DNA from: Prolixibacteraceae bacterium
GTDB taxonomy: Bacteria > Bacteroidota > Bacteroidia > Bacteroidales > Prolixibacteraceae
Assembly: GCA_025210775.1 (NCBI GenBank)
Contig: JAOARB010000001.1
Location: 1-64,000, forward strand
Reading direction: 5' to 3'
DNA length: 64,000 nucleotides
Positions 8,564-17,413 of the stretch are shown in pieces. A model generated the notes under the pieces. That model was not told where the DNA came from. It saw only the letters and a list, made by a program, of their open reading frames with translations, and made no database searches. Made by a program: the position numbers and the translations under genes. Numbering within the stretch: the first letter of the stretch is position 1; each line of letters opens with the position of its first letter.

Positions 8564-9576
8564 TTCGTTTTTTCGTTAGGAGTCACAAAAGGAAGAACAA
8601 GGGTACATATTCCTCCTGTAATAAAAGTGATTAAAGTAATGGCCGTATGTACCACAAGTGCAAATATTAACCCATCTGTTTTGTCAATATTATAGAGAGC
8701 CAAAGCTTCCACAGTCATAAAGTGCCATGGCCCCATACCTCCTTGTACAGGAGCAACCATGCCGTAACTACCGAAGATAAAGACGGTGATACCAGCCATT
8801 ATGCTTAGATCGCTAGAGAAGTCAAAAGCAAAGAAGCAGACATAATCCATAGCAAAATAAAGAAACCATATGGCAAGGGTATAGGTGATAAATCTCCAAG
8901 GATGTTGAATGTTCTTAATTGACATGACTCCTTGAAAGAAACTTTGTACCAATGCAATTTTTTTTAATCTCTCAGACTTAAGTAGTTTATAACCAAGATA
9001 AATAGAGGCTATGCCAAGTAGAACCAAAACAGAAATAACAAAAGGGTTAAGTATAAAATGGGTTACCTTATTACCGATTTCTGGATTTTGATGAATGAAA
9101 TCCATTAGTTTTGAAGATTGTCCTATCACCACAACTAAGGTAAGAATCATCAGCATGATCATATCAATAATGCGTTCACTGATGACTGTCCCCAAAGCTT
9201 CAGTAAATGAGATTTTTTCCGTTTTAGATATGCTCGCACATCGTGAAATCTCGCCCATCCTAGGGACAATTAGGTTCATAAAATAAGAAGACATCACCGA
9301 CAAAAAAGAATTCATCTTTTTTACTTTTCGTGTGTCTGTATCTAAAACAAGATTCCATCTTAGTGAGCGGAATAGGTGACTCATTATGGCCATAAACATT
9401 GCTAAAATAACCCATCTATATTGAAAATCATTCGACAGTTGTTCTTGCAAAACAGCAAAATCAAAATCACGATATATATAATAAAAAGTGGCTACGCCTA
9501 TAGCAAGAAAAAGGATGTATTTGAGCCTATTTTGAAATATCTTTCTCAAGAGAATTAATTTTAAGAGGGTTATCAA
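8560..9576 (-). CDS. Flippase-like integral membrane protein (LPG_synthase_TM/UPF0104 family)
   Basis: This is a polytopic membrane protein of 338 aa with about eight hydrophobic segments. The signature-like stretches RSLRWNLVL, VPRMGEISRC and PVQGGMGPWHFM belong to the family of the transmembrane part of lysylphosphatidylglycerol synthase (PF03706). It lacks the cytosolic aminoacyl-transfer domain, so it is not an LPG synthase; a lipid-flipping role is inferred from the family. It is the first gene of the operon flippase-lolE-nudix and is divergent from ksgA. Confidence 0.75.
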   Translation of the reverse strand: MITLLKLILLRKIFQNRLKYILFLAIGVATFYYIYRDFDFAVLQEQLSNDFQYRWVILAMFMAIMSHLFRSLRWNLVLDTDTRKVKKMNSFLSVMSSYFMNLIVPRMGEISRCASISKTEKISFTEALGTVISERIIDMIMLMILTLVVVIGQSSKLMDFIHQNPEIGNKVTHFILNPFVISVLVLLGIASIYLGYKLLKSERLKKIALVQSFFQGVMSIKNIQHPWRFITYTLAIWFLYFAMDYVCFFAFDFSSDLSIMAGITVFIFGSYGMVAPVQGGMGPWHFMTVEALALYNIDKTDGLIFALVVHTAITLITFITGGICTLVLPFVTPNEKTK

Positions 9577-9599
9577 AACAGAAGTTTCGACAAGCTTGT

Positions 9600-9607
9600 T
9601 ATATTTG
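9600..9607 (+). promoter_or_regulatory. -7 box for ksgA/rsmA
   Basis: TATATTTG matches the TAnnTTTG -7 consensus and lies about 85 nt before the start codon. No clear -33 TTTG is found at the ideal spacing, so confidence is moderate. Confidence 0.4.
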
Positions 9608-9691
9608 CACTTGTACTTTAGTCTAATTACAAAAATAAGATTTTGTAGCTAGCTAAGATATCTCTTTTGGAGAAATTCCAATATTAATTTG

Positions 9692-10477
9692 ATGAAAAAT
9701 ATGTCATTAGTAAGAGCAAAAAAGAATTTAGGACAACATTTCTTGACCGATTTAAATATCGCTAGAAGAATCGTAGATAGTATTACCCATCGTGAGGTGT
9801 CTAAAGTGATGGAAGTAGGTCCAGGAATGGGCGTCTTGACACAATATTTGATTGAAGATGAATTCCCAGAAGTTTATCCTATTGAGATCGATGTTGAGTC
9901 GGTGGCATATCTAAAAGAGCATTATCCAATGTTAAAAGATCGCATTTACGATGGCGATTTCTTAAAGATGGATTTTAAAGCTTTTTCTGACGAACCTATT
10001 GTGGTTGTAGGAAACTTTCCATACAATATCTCTACACAGATCTATTTCAAAATTCTAGAGAACAGAGATCAGGTGGTAGAGTCTGTTGGAATGATTCAAA
10101 AAGAGGTAGCTGAACGTATTTGCTCTTCTCATGGAACAAAAGTGTATGGAATACTTTCTGTATTGCTTCAAGCATTTTATGATATTGAGTATCTTTTTAC
10201 TGTTGGTGAGAATGTTTTCAATCCACCACCAAAAGTCAAATCGGCTGTTATTCGTTTGATACGTAATGAAAGAGAAACGCTACCTTGTGATGAAAAGTTG
10301 TTCTTTAGAGTGGTAAAAGCGATTTTCAATCAACGTCGTAAGACCATTCGTAATAGTCTAAAATCGGTTTGTCCAAATGTGGCTGAACTTGATACAGACA
10401 TGTTAGGAAGACGTCCTGAACAGATGAGTGTAGAAGATTTTATTTCACTAACCTGTATGGTAGAAAAGATTCTATAG
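9692..10477 (+). CDS. rsmA: 16S rRNA dimethyladenosine transferase
   Basis: This is KsgA/RsmA, which dimethylates the two adjacent adenines in the 3'-terminal hairpin loop of 16S rRNA using SAM during late 30S assembly. It shows the family start VRAKKNLGQHFL, the SAM-binding EVGPGMGVLT near residue 42, the catalytic NFPYNIS (an NPPY-type motif with Phe for Pro) near residue 108, and FNPPPKVKSAV. At 261 aa it is full length. The reading frame opens with TTG at 9689; I prefer ATG 9692, with ATG 9701 as an equally possible start just before SLVRAKK. Confidence 0.93.
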   Translation: MKNMSLVRAKKNLGQHFLTDLNIARRIVDSITHREVSKVMEVGPGMGVLTQYLIEDEFPEVYPIEIDVESVAYLKEHYPMLKDRIYDGDFLKMDFKAFSDEPIVVVGNFPYNISTQIYFKILENRDQVVESVGMIQKEVAERICSSHGTKVYGILSVLLQAFYDIEYLFTVGENVFNPPPKVKSAVIRLIRNERETLPCDEKLFFRVVKAIFNQRRKTIRNSLKSVCPNVAELDTDMLGRRPEQMSVEDFISLTCMVEKIL

Positions 10478-10538
10478 TTTATCGTTATGATATTTCATTA
10501 ATGGTATCCTCTTGGAGCACCATTGATATTATGGTACA

Positions 10539-10577
10539 AAGCAAAAATTACAACAGTTGTAGTTTTTGCTTTTTTTA
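10539..10577 (+). terminator. Terminator after ksgA
   Basis: AAGCAAAAATTACAAC (10539-10554) and GTTGTAGTTTTTGCTT (10556-10571) form a 16-bp stem with one G-T wobble, followed by a T tract. Confidence 0.8.
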
Positions 10578-10860
10578 TTCTTAGGATTCTTATCAAAACA
10601 CGGTTTCATAAAATTGAGTGAGTCGTTTTTTGTTTTCCTAATTAATGATGGTCTGATCGATTGTTAAATATGGTTGAAAATAAGTTTATGATAGTCTAAT
10701 CGAAAATAGGTTCGGCTTTTTGTTTTGCTTATGGTGTGAGGTAGGGTTTGTTTCTAAGATTTAGACGGCAATATTTTATTTGTTTACCCCATATATAATG
10801 TATTATCGACCTATTTTAATTTGCTCCTTTTCATGAGACCATTTGCAGATCTGTAAATCT
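10578..10860. other. Non-coding AT-rich spacer before repeat copy 1
   Basis: No ORF with coding character, tRNA or clear stem-loop is seen here. It forms the left part of a gene-free kilobase between ksgA and purH. Confidence 0.5.
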
Positions 10861-11130
10861 CTAATATTACTTAACTCTATATTAAGCTCATTTTAACGCA
10901 ATATCTAAATTACCATAATTTCATTTTGTTCTTGTATCGAGTTCGCTTTATCCTCATATCAAGTTCATATCAAGTTCATTCTAACATAACGTATAAATGA
11001 ACTTGATATGAAGTTAATATGAATTTGATATGAAGTTGTAGTGGTTTTGACCTAAAGTGGATGTCAACAGGTAGTGATGTTGATTTAGTTGAATAATGGT
11101 GTTGTAGTAAACATAAGTAGGATAAATCCT
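10861..11130. repeat. Dispersed GAANTTGATAT element, copy 1
   Basis: The core is 10954-11038: two inverted 11-nt units on the left (ATATCAAGTTC twice), the spacer ATTCTAACATAACGTATAAAT, then direct units GAACTTGATAT, GAAGTTAATAT, GAATTTGATAT and a partial GAAGTTG. The flanks are also shared with copy 3: ATATTACTTAACTCTAT, then TACCATAATTTCATTTTG on the left, and GAATAATGG followed by AAACATAAGTAG on the right. The copy lies between ksgA and purH. It encodes nothing. Confidence 0.8.
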
Positions 11131-11500
11131 TTGTTTCAAAAGGGAAATGCAAATCAGTAAGCCTTGATGTGTGATCTATTTTTATTTTTTTTTAAAAAGA
11201 AATTTCATCTTAGATGCTACTTGTTTTAGGTGTTTAGATGTTTTGGGTGATAATATAGAATAGGGATAGATTGGTGATAAAATAGTGTCATTAAACTTCT
11301 TGATGAAAGAGATGGTTGAAAAAAGTTGAATAGATCGGATTGTGATTTGTTATTACGGTTATTGATCCAACTTCTCTTAATGATTAGTTAATAAACGGAT
11401 GTTTTGTTAATTATTTGTTTGGTGTTGATATATAGTGGTTTATCTCTGTTTTTTTGCTCTGTTTACAATTACTTAATACGTGAATACGGATTTAAAGTTG
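11131..11500. other. Non-coding spacer between repeat copy 1 and the purH promoter
   Basis: This is AT-rich sequence with many stop codons in all frames. I see no gene or convincing structure. Confidence 0.5.
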
Positions 11501-11508
11501 TATTTTTG
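11501..11508 (+). promoter_or_regulatory. -7 box for purH
   Basis: TATTTTTG fits TAnnTTTG, 24 nt before the purH start codon. A good -33 box is not visible at 19-nt spacing. Confidence 0.45.
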
Positions 11509-11531
11509 AGTATCACTTAAAAAACCTAAAG

Positions 11532-13055
11532 ATGGACTGTTTAAAAAATATTCGTACAGCTTTAATATCTGTTTTTGACAAGACCAACCTAGAACCTCTT
11601 GTTAAGAAATTATCAGATTTAGGAGTTGAAATTTATTCTACTGGTGGAACCCAAAGCTTTATTGAAAATATGGGAATTGATGTCGTTCCTGTAGAGGATC
11701 TTACATCTTATCCTTCGATTTTAGGTGGAAGAGTGAAGACCTTGCACCCAAAAGTTTTCGGTGGTATTCTTTCACGAAGAGATTTGGAAGAAGATCAAAA
11801 AGAAGTAGAAAAATATGAAATTCCATTCATCGATTTAGTGGTCGTAGATTTATATCCTTTTGAAGAGACTGTTGCCAGCGGTGCTTCGGAAGCAGATATT
11901 ATCGAAAAGATTGATATCGGTGGTATTTCTCTAATTCGTGCTGCAGCAAAAAACTTCAAAGATGTGGCTATTGTGTCTCATAGAGGTCAGTATGGTGCGT
12001 TATTAGATATCTTAGAAACAAAAGAGGGGGCAACCACTTTAGAAGACAGAAAGAAATTTGCTTCTGAAGCTTTTGCAGTGTCTTCTCATTATGATTCTTC
12101 TATATTTGAATTCTTTGCATCAGAAGATGCGGATTCATTAAGACTTTCATTTGAGAATAGAAAGCCACTACGTTATGGTGAAAACCCTCACCAACAAGGA
12201 GCTTTCTATGGAAATTTCTCTGCTATGTTTGATCAATTGCATGGTAAAGAAATTTCGTATAACAATTTATTAGACATTGATGCGGCTGTAAACTTGATTG
12301 ATGAGTTTGATTCTACTACCTTTGCAATATTGAAGCATAATAACGCATGTGGTTGTGCATCAAGAGAAAGTATTAAGGAAGCTTATCAAGCAGCATTATC
12401 TAGTGATCCAGTATCTGCTTATGGTGGTATTTTGATTACCAATAAAGAGTTGGATTTAGAAGCAGCTGAAGAAATAAGTAAACTATTTTTTGAAGTGATT
12501 ATTGCTCCATCATATCAAGAAGAAGCAATAAAAGTTTTGTCTACTAAAAAGAATAGAATTATCTTAGTACGCAAAGAAACCGAAACCAGTGTAAAACAAT
12601 ATCGTAGTGTCTTAAATGGATTGCTTGTTCAGGACCGAGACTTGAAGCGTGAGAGCGCCGAAGACCTGAAACTCGTTACTAGTCGCACTGCAAACGACCA
12701 AGAGGTAGAAGACTTACTTTTTGCCAACCGTTTGGTTAAACAGTCCAAATCAAATACAATTGTACTCGCTAAGGGTGGTATGTTGATTAGTAGTGGAGTA
12801 GGAGAGACGTCAAGAGTAGACGCATTGAAACAAGCTATCGATAAGGCAAAGAATTTTGGTTTTGATTTGAATGGTGTTGTGATGGCTTCAGATGCTTTCT
12901 TCCCGTTTGCGGATTGTGTAGAGATCGCATGTAAAGAAGGCATAAAATGTGTAATCCAACCAGGAGGATCTATAAGAGACAATGATTCTGTTCAGTTCTG
13001 TAATGAACACGATATGACAATGGTAATGACAGGTTTCAGGCATTTTAAACATTAA
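11532..13055 (+). CDS. purH: Bifunctional AICAR formyltransferase / IMP cyclohydrolase
   Basis: PurH catalyses the last two steps of IMP synthesis. The N-terminal MGS-like cyclohydrolase domain (about 1-145) shows ALISVFDKT, EIYSTGGT and GGRVKTLHPKVFGGIL. The C-terminal transformylase domain (about 150-480) shows LRYGENPHQQGAFYG, the catalytic Lys-His in LKHNNACGCA and the folate-site region KSNTIVLAKGGMLISSGVG. Length (507 aa) is normal for Bacteroidota. Only 22 nt separate it from mreB, a gene order conserved in the phylum, so the purine gene probably heads the elongasome transcript. Confidence 0.95.
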   Translation: MDCLKNIRTALISVFDKTNLEPLVKKLSDLGVEIYSTGGTQSFIENMGIDVVPVEDLTSYPSILGGRVKTLHPKVFGGILSRRDLEEDQKEVEKYEIPFIDLVVVDLYPFEETVASGASEADIIEKIDIGGISLIRAAAKNFKDVAIVSHRGQYGALLDILETKEGATTLEDRKKFASEAFAVSSHYDSSIFEFFASEDADSLRLSFENRKPLRYGENPHQQGAFYGNFSAMFDQLHGKEISYNNLLDIDAAVNLIDEFDSTTFAILKHNNACGCASRESIKEAYQAALSSDPVSAYGGILITNKELDLEAAEEISKLFFEVIIAPSYQEEAIKVLSTKKNRIILVRKETETSVKQYRSVLNGLLVQDRDLKRESAEDLKLVTSRTANDQEVEDLLFANRLVKQSKSNTIVLAKGGMLISSGVGETSRVDALKQAIDKAKNFGFDLNGVVMASDAFFPFADCVEIACKEGIKCVIQPGGSIRDNDSVQFCNEHDMTMVMTGFRHFKH

Positions 13056-13077
13056 AAATTAAAAGCTTGTCAATATA

Positions 13078-14100
13078 ATGGGGATTTTCTCTTTCTTAAC
13101 TCAGGAAATAGCAATTGACTTGGGGACAGCCAATACAATCATTATCCATAATGATAAGATTGTAGTGGATGAACCATCGATTGTTACAATGAATACAAAA
13201 ACGGATGCGATGGAGGCAATTGGCGAGAAAGCTCGTCAGATGCAGGGTAAGACGCATGCCAACATTAAAACCATTCGACCTCTGAAGGATGGAGTGATTG
13301 CTGATTTTGATGCAGCAGAAAAGATGATCCGTGGAATGATTAAGATGATTCCTCGTAGAAGTCGTTTCTTTTCTCCATCATTGAAAATGGTTGTATGTAT
13401 CCCTTCAGGTAGTACCGAGGTAGAAAAACGTGCGGTACGAGATTCTTCGGAGCATGCCGGAGGACGTGAAGTCTATATGATATATGAGCCAATGGCTGCA
13501 GCCATCGGTATTGGTATTGATGTAGAGGCACCGGAAGGAAACATGGTTGTTGATATCGGGGGAGGAACAACAGAGATTGCTGTTATTTCTCTTGGAGGTA
13601 TTGTTACGAACAAATCTATCCGTATTGCAGGAGATGATTTGACAGCTGACATTATGGAGTATATGCGTCATCAGCACAATATTAAAATTGGTGAGCGTAC
13701 GGCAGAAGAGATTAAAATTAATGTAGGAGCAGCGCTAACCGAGTTGGAAGATGCACCACAAGATTTTATTGTTCAAGGGCCAAACCAGATGACAGCGCTT
13801 CCTGTTGAGATACCTGTTTCTTATCAAGAGATTGCACACTGTTTAGAAAAATCGATATCAAAAATCGAGACTGCTATTTTGAGTGCATTGGAGCAGACCC
13901 CTCCAGAATTATATGCCGATTTGGTGAATAAAGGTATTTACCTAGCAGGAGGTGGGGCCTTATTAAGAGGTTTAGATAAGAGACTTTCTGATAAGATTAA
14001 TATTCCTTTCCATATTGCAGAGGACCCATTGCGCGCAGTTGCTCGTGGTACCGGTATTGCATTGAAAAATGTTGAGAGGTTTAAATTCCTAGAAAGATAG
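13078..14100 (+). CDS. mreB: Rod shape-determining actin homologue MreB
   Basis: MreB polymerises under the cytoplasmic membrane and positions the wall-elongation machinery. The actin-fold ATP-binding signatures are present: phosphate-1 IDLGTANTII (about 13-22), DIGGGTTEIAVISLGGI (about 159-175) and the adenosine motif GIYLAGGGALLRGL near the C-terminus. At 340 aa it is full length. It is followed by mreC, mreD, PBP2 and rodA in the classical order. Confidence 0.95.
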   Translation: MGIFSFLTQEIAIDLGTANTIIIHNDKIVVDEPSIVTMNTKTDAMEAIGEKARQMQGKTHANIKTIRPLKDGVIADFDAAEKMIRGMIKMIPRRSRFFSPSLKMVVCIPSGSTEVEKRAVRDSSEHAGGREVYMIYEPMAAAIGIGIDVEAPEGNMVVDIGGGTTEIAVISLGGIVTNKSIRIAGDDLTADIMEYMRHQHNIKIGERTAEEIKINVGAALTELEDAPQDFIVQGPNQMTALPVEIPVSYQEIAHCLEKSISKIETAILSALEQTPPELYADLVNKGIYLAGGGALLRGLDKRLSDKINIPFHIAEDPLRAVARGTGIALKNVERFKFLER

Positions 14101-14223
14101 TAATACTATTATAAGATGAATTATCCAAGGTGAGTGAGAGTGTTTTCTTTCATTCACCTTGTGGTGGTTTAAAGAATAATGTGAATTGTTCAATTATGTA
14201 ACCCCAAAAAACAGAGTTGACAG

Positions 14224-15054
14224 GTGAAGAACCTTTTAAAATTTTTGATCAAATATCACTTTGGTTTCCTATTCTTATTGTTAGAGCTTATCGCTATGAT
14301 ACTAATCGTTAATTTCAATGATTATCATAGGGTTTCGTTCTTGAATTCAAGTAACTTTATTTCAGGGTCTATATTTTCTATGGTGGATGGTGTTAAGGAG
14401 TACAGCTACCTATCCAAAGAGAATAAACGTCTTGTAGCGGAGAATGCAAGATTGAAAGAACTTGTTCTTTATTATAACTCGGAAGATGCCTCTGTAGTTG
14501 TTGACACTACTGTAACTACGATGGATTCCCTTTTACAATATCAATTGTATAATGCAAAAGTTGTTAAAAATGACATTTTTACTGACTATAATTATATTAC
14601 CATAAACAAGGGGACCAGTGATGGGGTTAGTGTCGATCAAGGAATTATCAATGATCAAGGAGTTGTAGGAGTTGTTTCAGCTGTTTCATCACATTATTCT
14701 GTGGCTATCTCATTATTAAATAAGCATTTTAAATTAAGTTCGAAGATTGAGAAGAATAACTATTATGGTTCTTTATCTTGGAATGGAGAGTCTTATCAAT
14801 ATGCAAAACTAAATGAGATTCCTTTTCATGTCTCTGTTGCTGTTGGAGATACGATTGTAACTAGTGGTTATTCATCGATCTTCCCAGAAGGGATTCCTGT
14901 AGGAGTTATTTCTAGTTTTGAGAAAGAGGGCGGAAGTAACTTTTATGATATTAACGTAAAGCTTTTGACTGATTTTAAGAATATCAATTACGTGAATATT
15001 GTGGATTATAGTTTAAAAGAGGAAAGAGTTGCATTAGAGGAGGAACAGAGATGA
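14224..15054 (+). CDS. mreC: Rod shape-determining protein MreC
   Basis: The single N-terminal membrane anchor (about 12-30) is followed by a short coiled coil (LSKENKRLVAENARLKELV, about 60-80) and the periplasmic beta domains with the family pattern NDYNYITINKGTSDGV-like, GVVGVVSAV and IFPEGIPVGVI. MreC activates PBP2. The start is GTG at 14224, chosen because the encoded N-terminus (KNLLKFLIKYHFGFLF) matches family members. The stop overlaps the mreD start by 4 nt. The 123 nt after mreB contain an imperfect CAAGGTGA...TTCACCTTG stem (about 14128-14162) that could attenuate transcription. Confidence 0.9.
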   Translation: MKNLLKFLIKYHFGFLFLLLELIAMILIVNFNDYHRVSFLNSSNFISGSIFSMVDGVKEYSYLSKENKRLVAENARLKELVLYYNSEDASVVVDTTVTTMDSLLQYQLYNAKVVKNDIFTDYNYITINKGTSDGVSVDQGIINDQGVVGVVSAVSSHYSVAISLLNKHFKLSSKIEKNNYYGSLSWNGESYQYAKLNEIPFHVSVAVGDTIVTSGYSSIFPEGIPVGVISSFEKEGGSNFYDINVKLLTDFKNINYVNIVDYSLKEERVALEEEQR

Positions 15055-15557
15055 TAAAAGATTATTTAAAATATATATATCTGTTTTTTGGATTGATATT
15101 CTTGCAAATATTTATTCTGAATAATGTCTTCTGGTTTGGTTATATCAACCCTCAAGTCTTCCTATTGTTTTTGCTTTTACTTCCTTTTGAAATAAGTGGG
15201 GCATCGTTATTGATATTGTCTTTTTTCCTAGGGTTGTTTATTGATATTTCAAGTAACTCTTTAGGTATTCATACCTCGGCAACATTACTTGTTGGTTTTA
15301 TTCGACCAACGGTCTTGTCTCTGATTTCATCAAGGGATGTATATGAAAAAGGCTCTTTGCCTAGAATAAAATATTATGGATTGGGTTGGTTTGTTAAGTA
15401 CTGTTTAATCATTACTTTTATCTATACCTTTTATCTTTATATTCTACAATCATTTTCATTCGTTCATATTGTAGAAATATTTGTTCATAGTTTGGTTACG
15501 ACTGTCGTAACTGTATTTATTATGGTGTTAAGTCAGTTGTTATTTTTAAAGGAGTAA
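15051..15557 (+). CDS. mreD: Rod shape-determining protein MreD
   Basis: This is a small, very hydrophobic protein (168 aa, about five membrane segments) in the canonical position between mreC and PBP2, with the MreD-like LGLFIDISSNSLGIHTSA stretch near residues 60-78. It is thought to stabilise the MreC-PBP2-RodA assembly. Sequence conservation in this family is low, so the call rests on context as well as topology. It overlaps mreC by 4 nt (ATGA). Confidence 0.88.
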   Translation: MIKDYLKYIYLFFGLIFLQIFILNNVFWFGYINPQVFLLFLLLLPFEISGASLLILSFFLGLFIDISSNSLGIHTSATLLVGFIRPTVLSLISSRDVYEKGSLPRIKYYGLGWFVKYCLIITFIYTFYLYILQSFSFVHIVEIFVHSLVTTVVTVFIMVLSQLLFLKE

Positions 15558-15580
15558 AACTGGATTAAAAGATTATTTAT

Positions 15581-17413
15581 ATGAATCCAGAAATTCGTTC
15601 AAATCGTCCATTTGTTATTGTTGCGATATTCTTAGTGGTAGGTATCGCACTTTTGGTAAGACTATTGGATCTACAGGTCTTAGATGATAAATGGAAACTT
15701 TCTGCAGAAAATAATGTCGTACGAAAGGTGGTTACTTATCCTGCTCGTGGGTTGGTGTATGATAGGAATAAAAATCTGTTGGTATACAATCAGGCTGCTT
15801 ATGATTTTTTGGCTGTGCCTCGTGAGATTAAATCTTTCGATACACTAGAGTTATGCAATATTCTAGGAGTGGAGAAGGAGGTTCTGATTAATAATCTAAA
15901 GAAAGCAAAAAAATATTCCACCTATAAGGAGTCTGTTATTTTAAAACAATTATCTGCGAGTCGTTATGCTTCGCTTCAAGAACAGCTATATAAGTTTCCT
16001 GGTTTTTATGTTAGAACAAGAACTCTACGACAATATCCTTTTCCAATTGCATCTCAGACATTAGGCTATGTAGGGGAGGTTACTCCTACAAATATCAAAA
16101 AAGATAGATATTATAGCTCTGGTGATTACATTGGAAAAAGAGGTGTGGAGTACACTTACGAAAAGTATTTAAGAGGGAAAAAAGGTGTCTCCTATCAATT
16201 GGTGGATGTGCATAGCCGTATCAAAGGACGATTTAAAGAGGGACGTTACGATACTACTGCGGTGACTGGTGATAACTTGATTTCTACGTTAGATGCAAAA
16301 TTACAGCGTTATGGTGAGGAGTTGATGGCAGGAAAGGCGGGGGCTATTGTTGCTATTGAACCTGCTACTGGTGAGATTTTGGCAATGGTGAGTGCACCGT
16401 CCTATGATCCTGGATTGCTGGTGGGGCGTATTCGTGGTAAGAATTACGCATTATTGCAAAAAGATAAAAATGAGCCTCTTTATAATAGGTCGGTATCCGC
16501 AGCTTATCCTCCAGGTTCTACTTTTAAAGTAGTCAATGGATTGATTGCATTGCAAGAGGGGGTGATTACTCCTTCGACAAAGTTCTATTGTCATGGTCGT
16601 GCTTCTAGACCAATTAGATGTACCCATGATCATGAGAATCCATTAGGTTTGGTGCCTGCTATTCGAGAGTCGTGTAACCCTTTTTTTTGGCAATCATTTA
16701 AAGCTTCCATGTCTAAATATTCGACAACGAAAGAAGGGTATATTGAGTGGTATAACTATGTTAAGAAATTTGGGTTAGGAGAAGATATCACTACAGATAT
16801 CAGTGGTTCGAGAAAAGGAAATGTACCCACCGCAGAATTTTACGATAGAATATATAGGAAAACATGGAACTCTTTAACTGTTCGTTCCCTGTCTATTGGC
16901 CAAGGAGAGTTGTTGTGTACTCCTTTACAGATGGCAAACGTTTCAGCTACGATCGCTAATCGAGGTTTTTTCATCACTCCTCATATCATTAAAAGTGTTG
17001 AGTCTCCAGACGGCAAAGTCGAAAATCTTCATTTTGATCGTCACGAGACTGGTATTGACAGTTCTTATTATAATTTGTCCGTAGAAGGATTAAGACAGGT
17101 TGTTACCATTGGAACGGGACGTAATGCGTATATTGATTCGGTTACGATTGTTGGTAAAACAGGAACGATACAGAATTCATCTGGAGATGATCACTCTGCA
17201 TTTATTGCTTTTGCTCCTATGGATAATCCGAAGATCGCGATATATGTTTATGTTGAAAGAGGAGTTTGGGGTTCAAGATATGCAGCTCCTATTGCGAGTT
17301 TGATGATAGAAAAATATTTGAAAGGACATATCTCTGTTCGAAAAAGATATATAGAGAAAAAAATGAAAGAAGCTGTTCTTCTGGAGACAGAAGACGAAAC
17401 GGTTAAGAACTGA
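15581..17413 (+). CDS. mrdA: Penicillin-binding protein 2 (elongasome transpeptidase)
   Basis: This class B PBP cross-links peptidoglycan in the Rod complex. An N-terminal membrane anchor (about 10-30) is followed by the dimerisation domain (VVTYPARGLVYDRNKNLL) and the transpeptidase domain with all three active-site motifs: SxxK as STFK near residue 312, SxN as SCN near 362 and KTG near 525 (VGKTGTIQ). Length 610 aa is usual. The last base of its stop codon is the first base of the rodA start, so the two are translationally coupled. Confidence 0.93.
   Translation: MNPEIRSNRPFVIVAIFLVVGIALLVRLLDLQVLDDKWKLSAENNVVRKVVTYPARGLVYDRNKNLLVYNQAAYDFLAVPREIKSFDTLELCNILGVEKEVLINNLKKAKKYSTYKESVILKQLSASRYASLQEQLYKFPGFYVRTRTLRQYPFPIASQTLGYVGEVTPTNIKKDRYYSSGDYIGKRGVEYTYEKYLRGKKGVSYQLVDVHSRIKGRFKEGRYDTTAVTGDNLISTLDAKLQRYGEELMAGKAGAIVAIEPATGEILAMVSAPSYDPGLLVGRIRGKNYALLQKDKNEPLYNRSVSAAYPPGSTFKVVNGLIALQEGVITPSTKFYCHGRASRPIRCTHDHENPLGLVPAIRESCNPFFWQSFKASMSKYSTTKEGYIEWYNYVKKFGLGEDITTDISGSRKGNVPTAEFYDRIYRKTWNSLTVRSLSIGQGELLCTPLQMANVSATIANRGFFITPHIIKSVESPDGKVENLHFDRHETGIDSSYYNLSVEGLRQVVTIGTGRNAYIDSVTIVGKTGTIQNSSGDDHSAFIAFAPMDNPKIAIYVYVERGVWGSRYAAPIASLMIEKYLKGHISVRKRYIEKKMKEAVLLETEDETVKN

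Noticed and set aside
10954-11038. CRISPR-like array
   Set aside because: The units are only 11 nt, contiguous, without unique spacers, and arranged as inverted plus direct copies; no cas gene is present.
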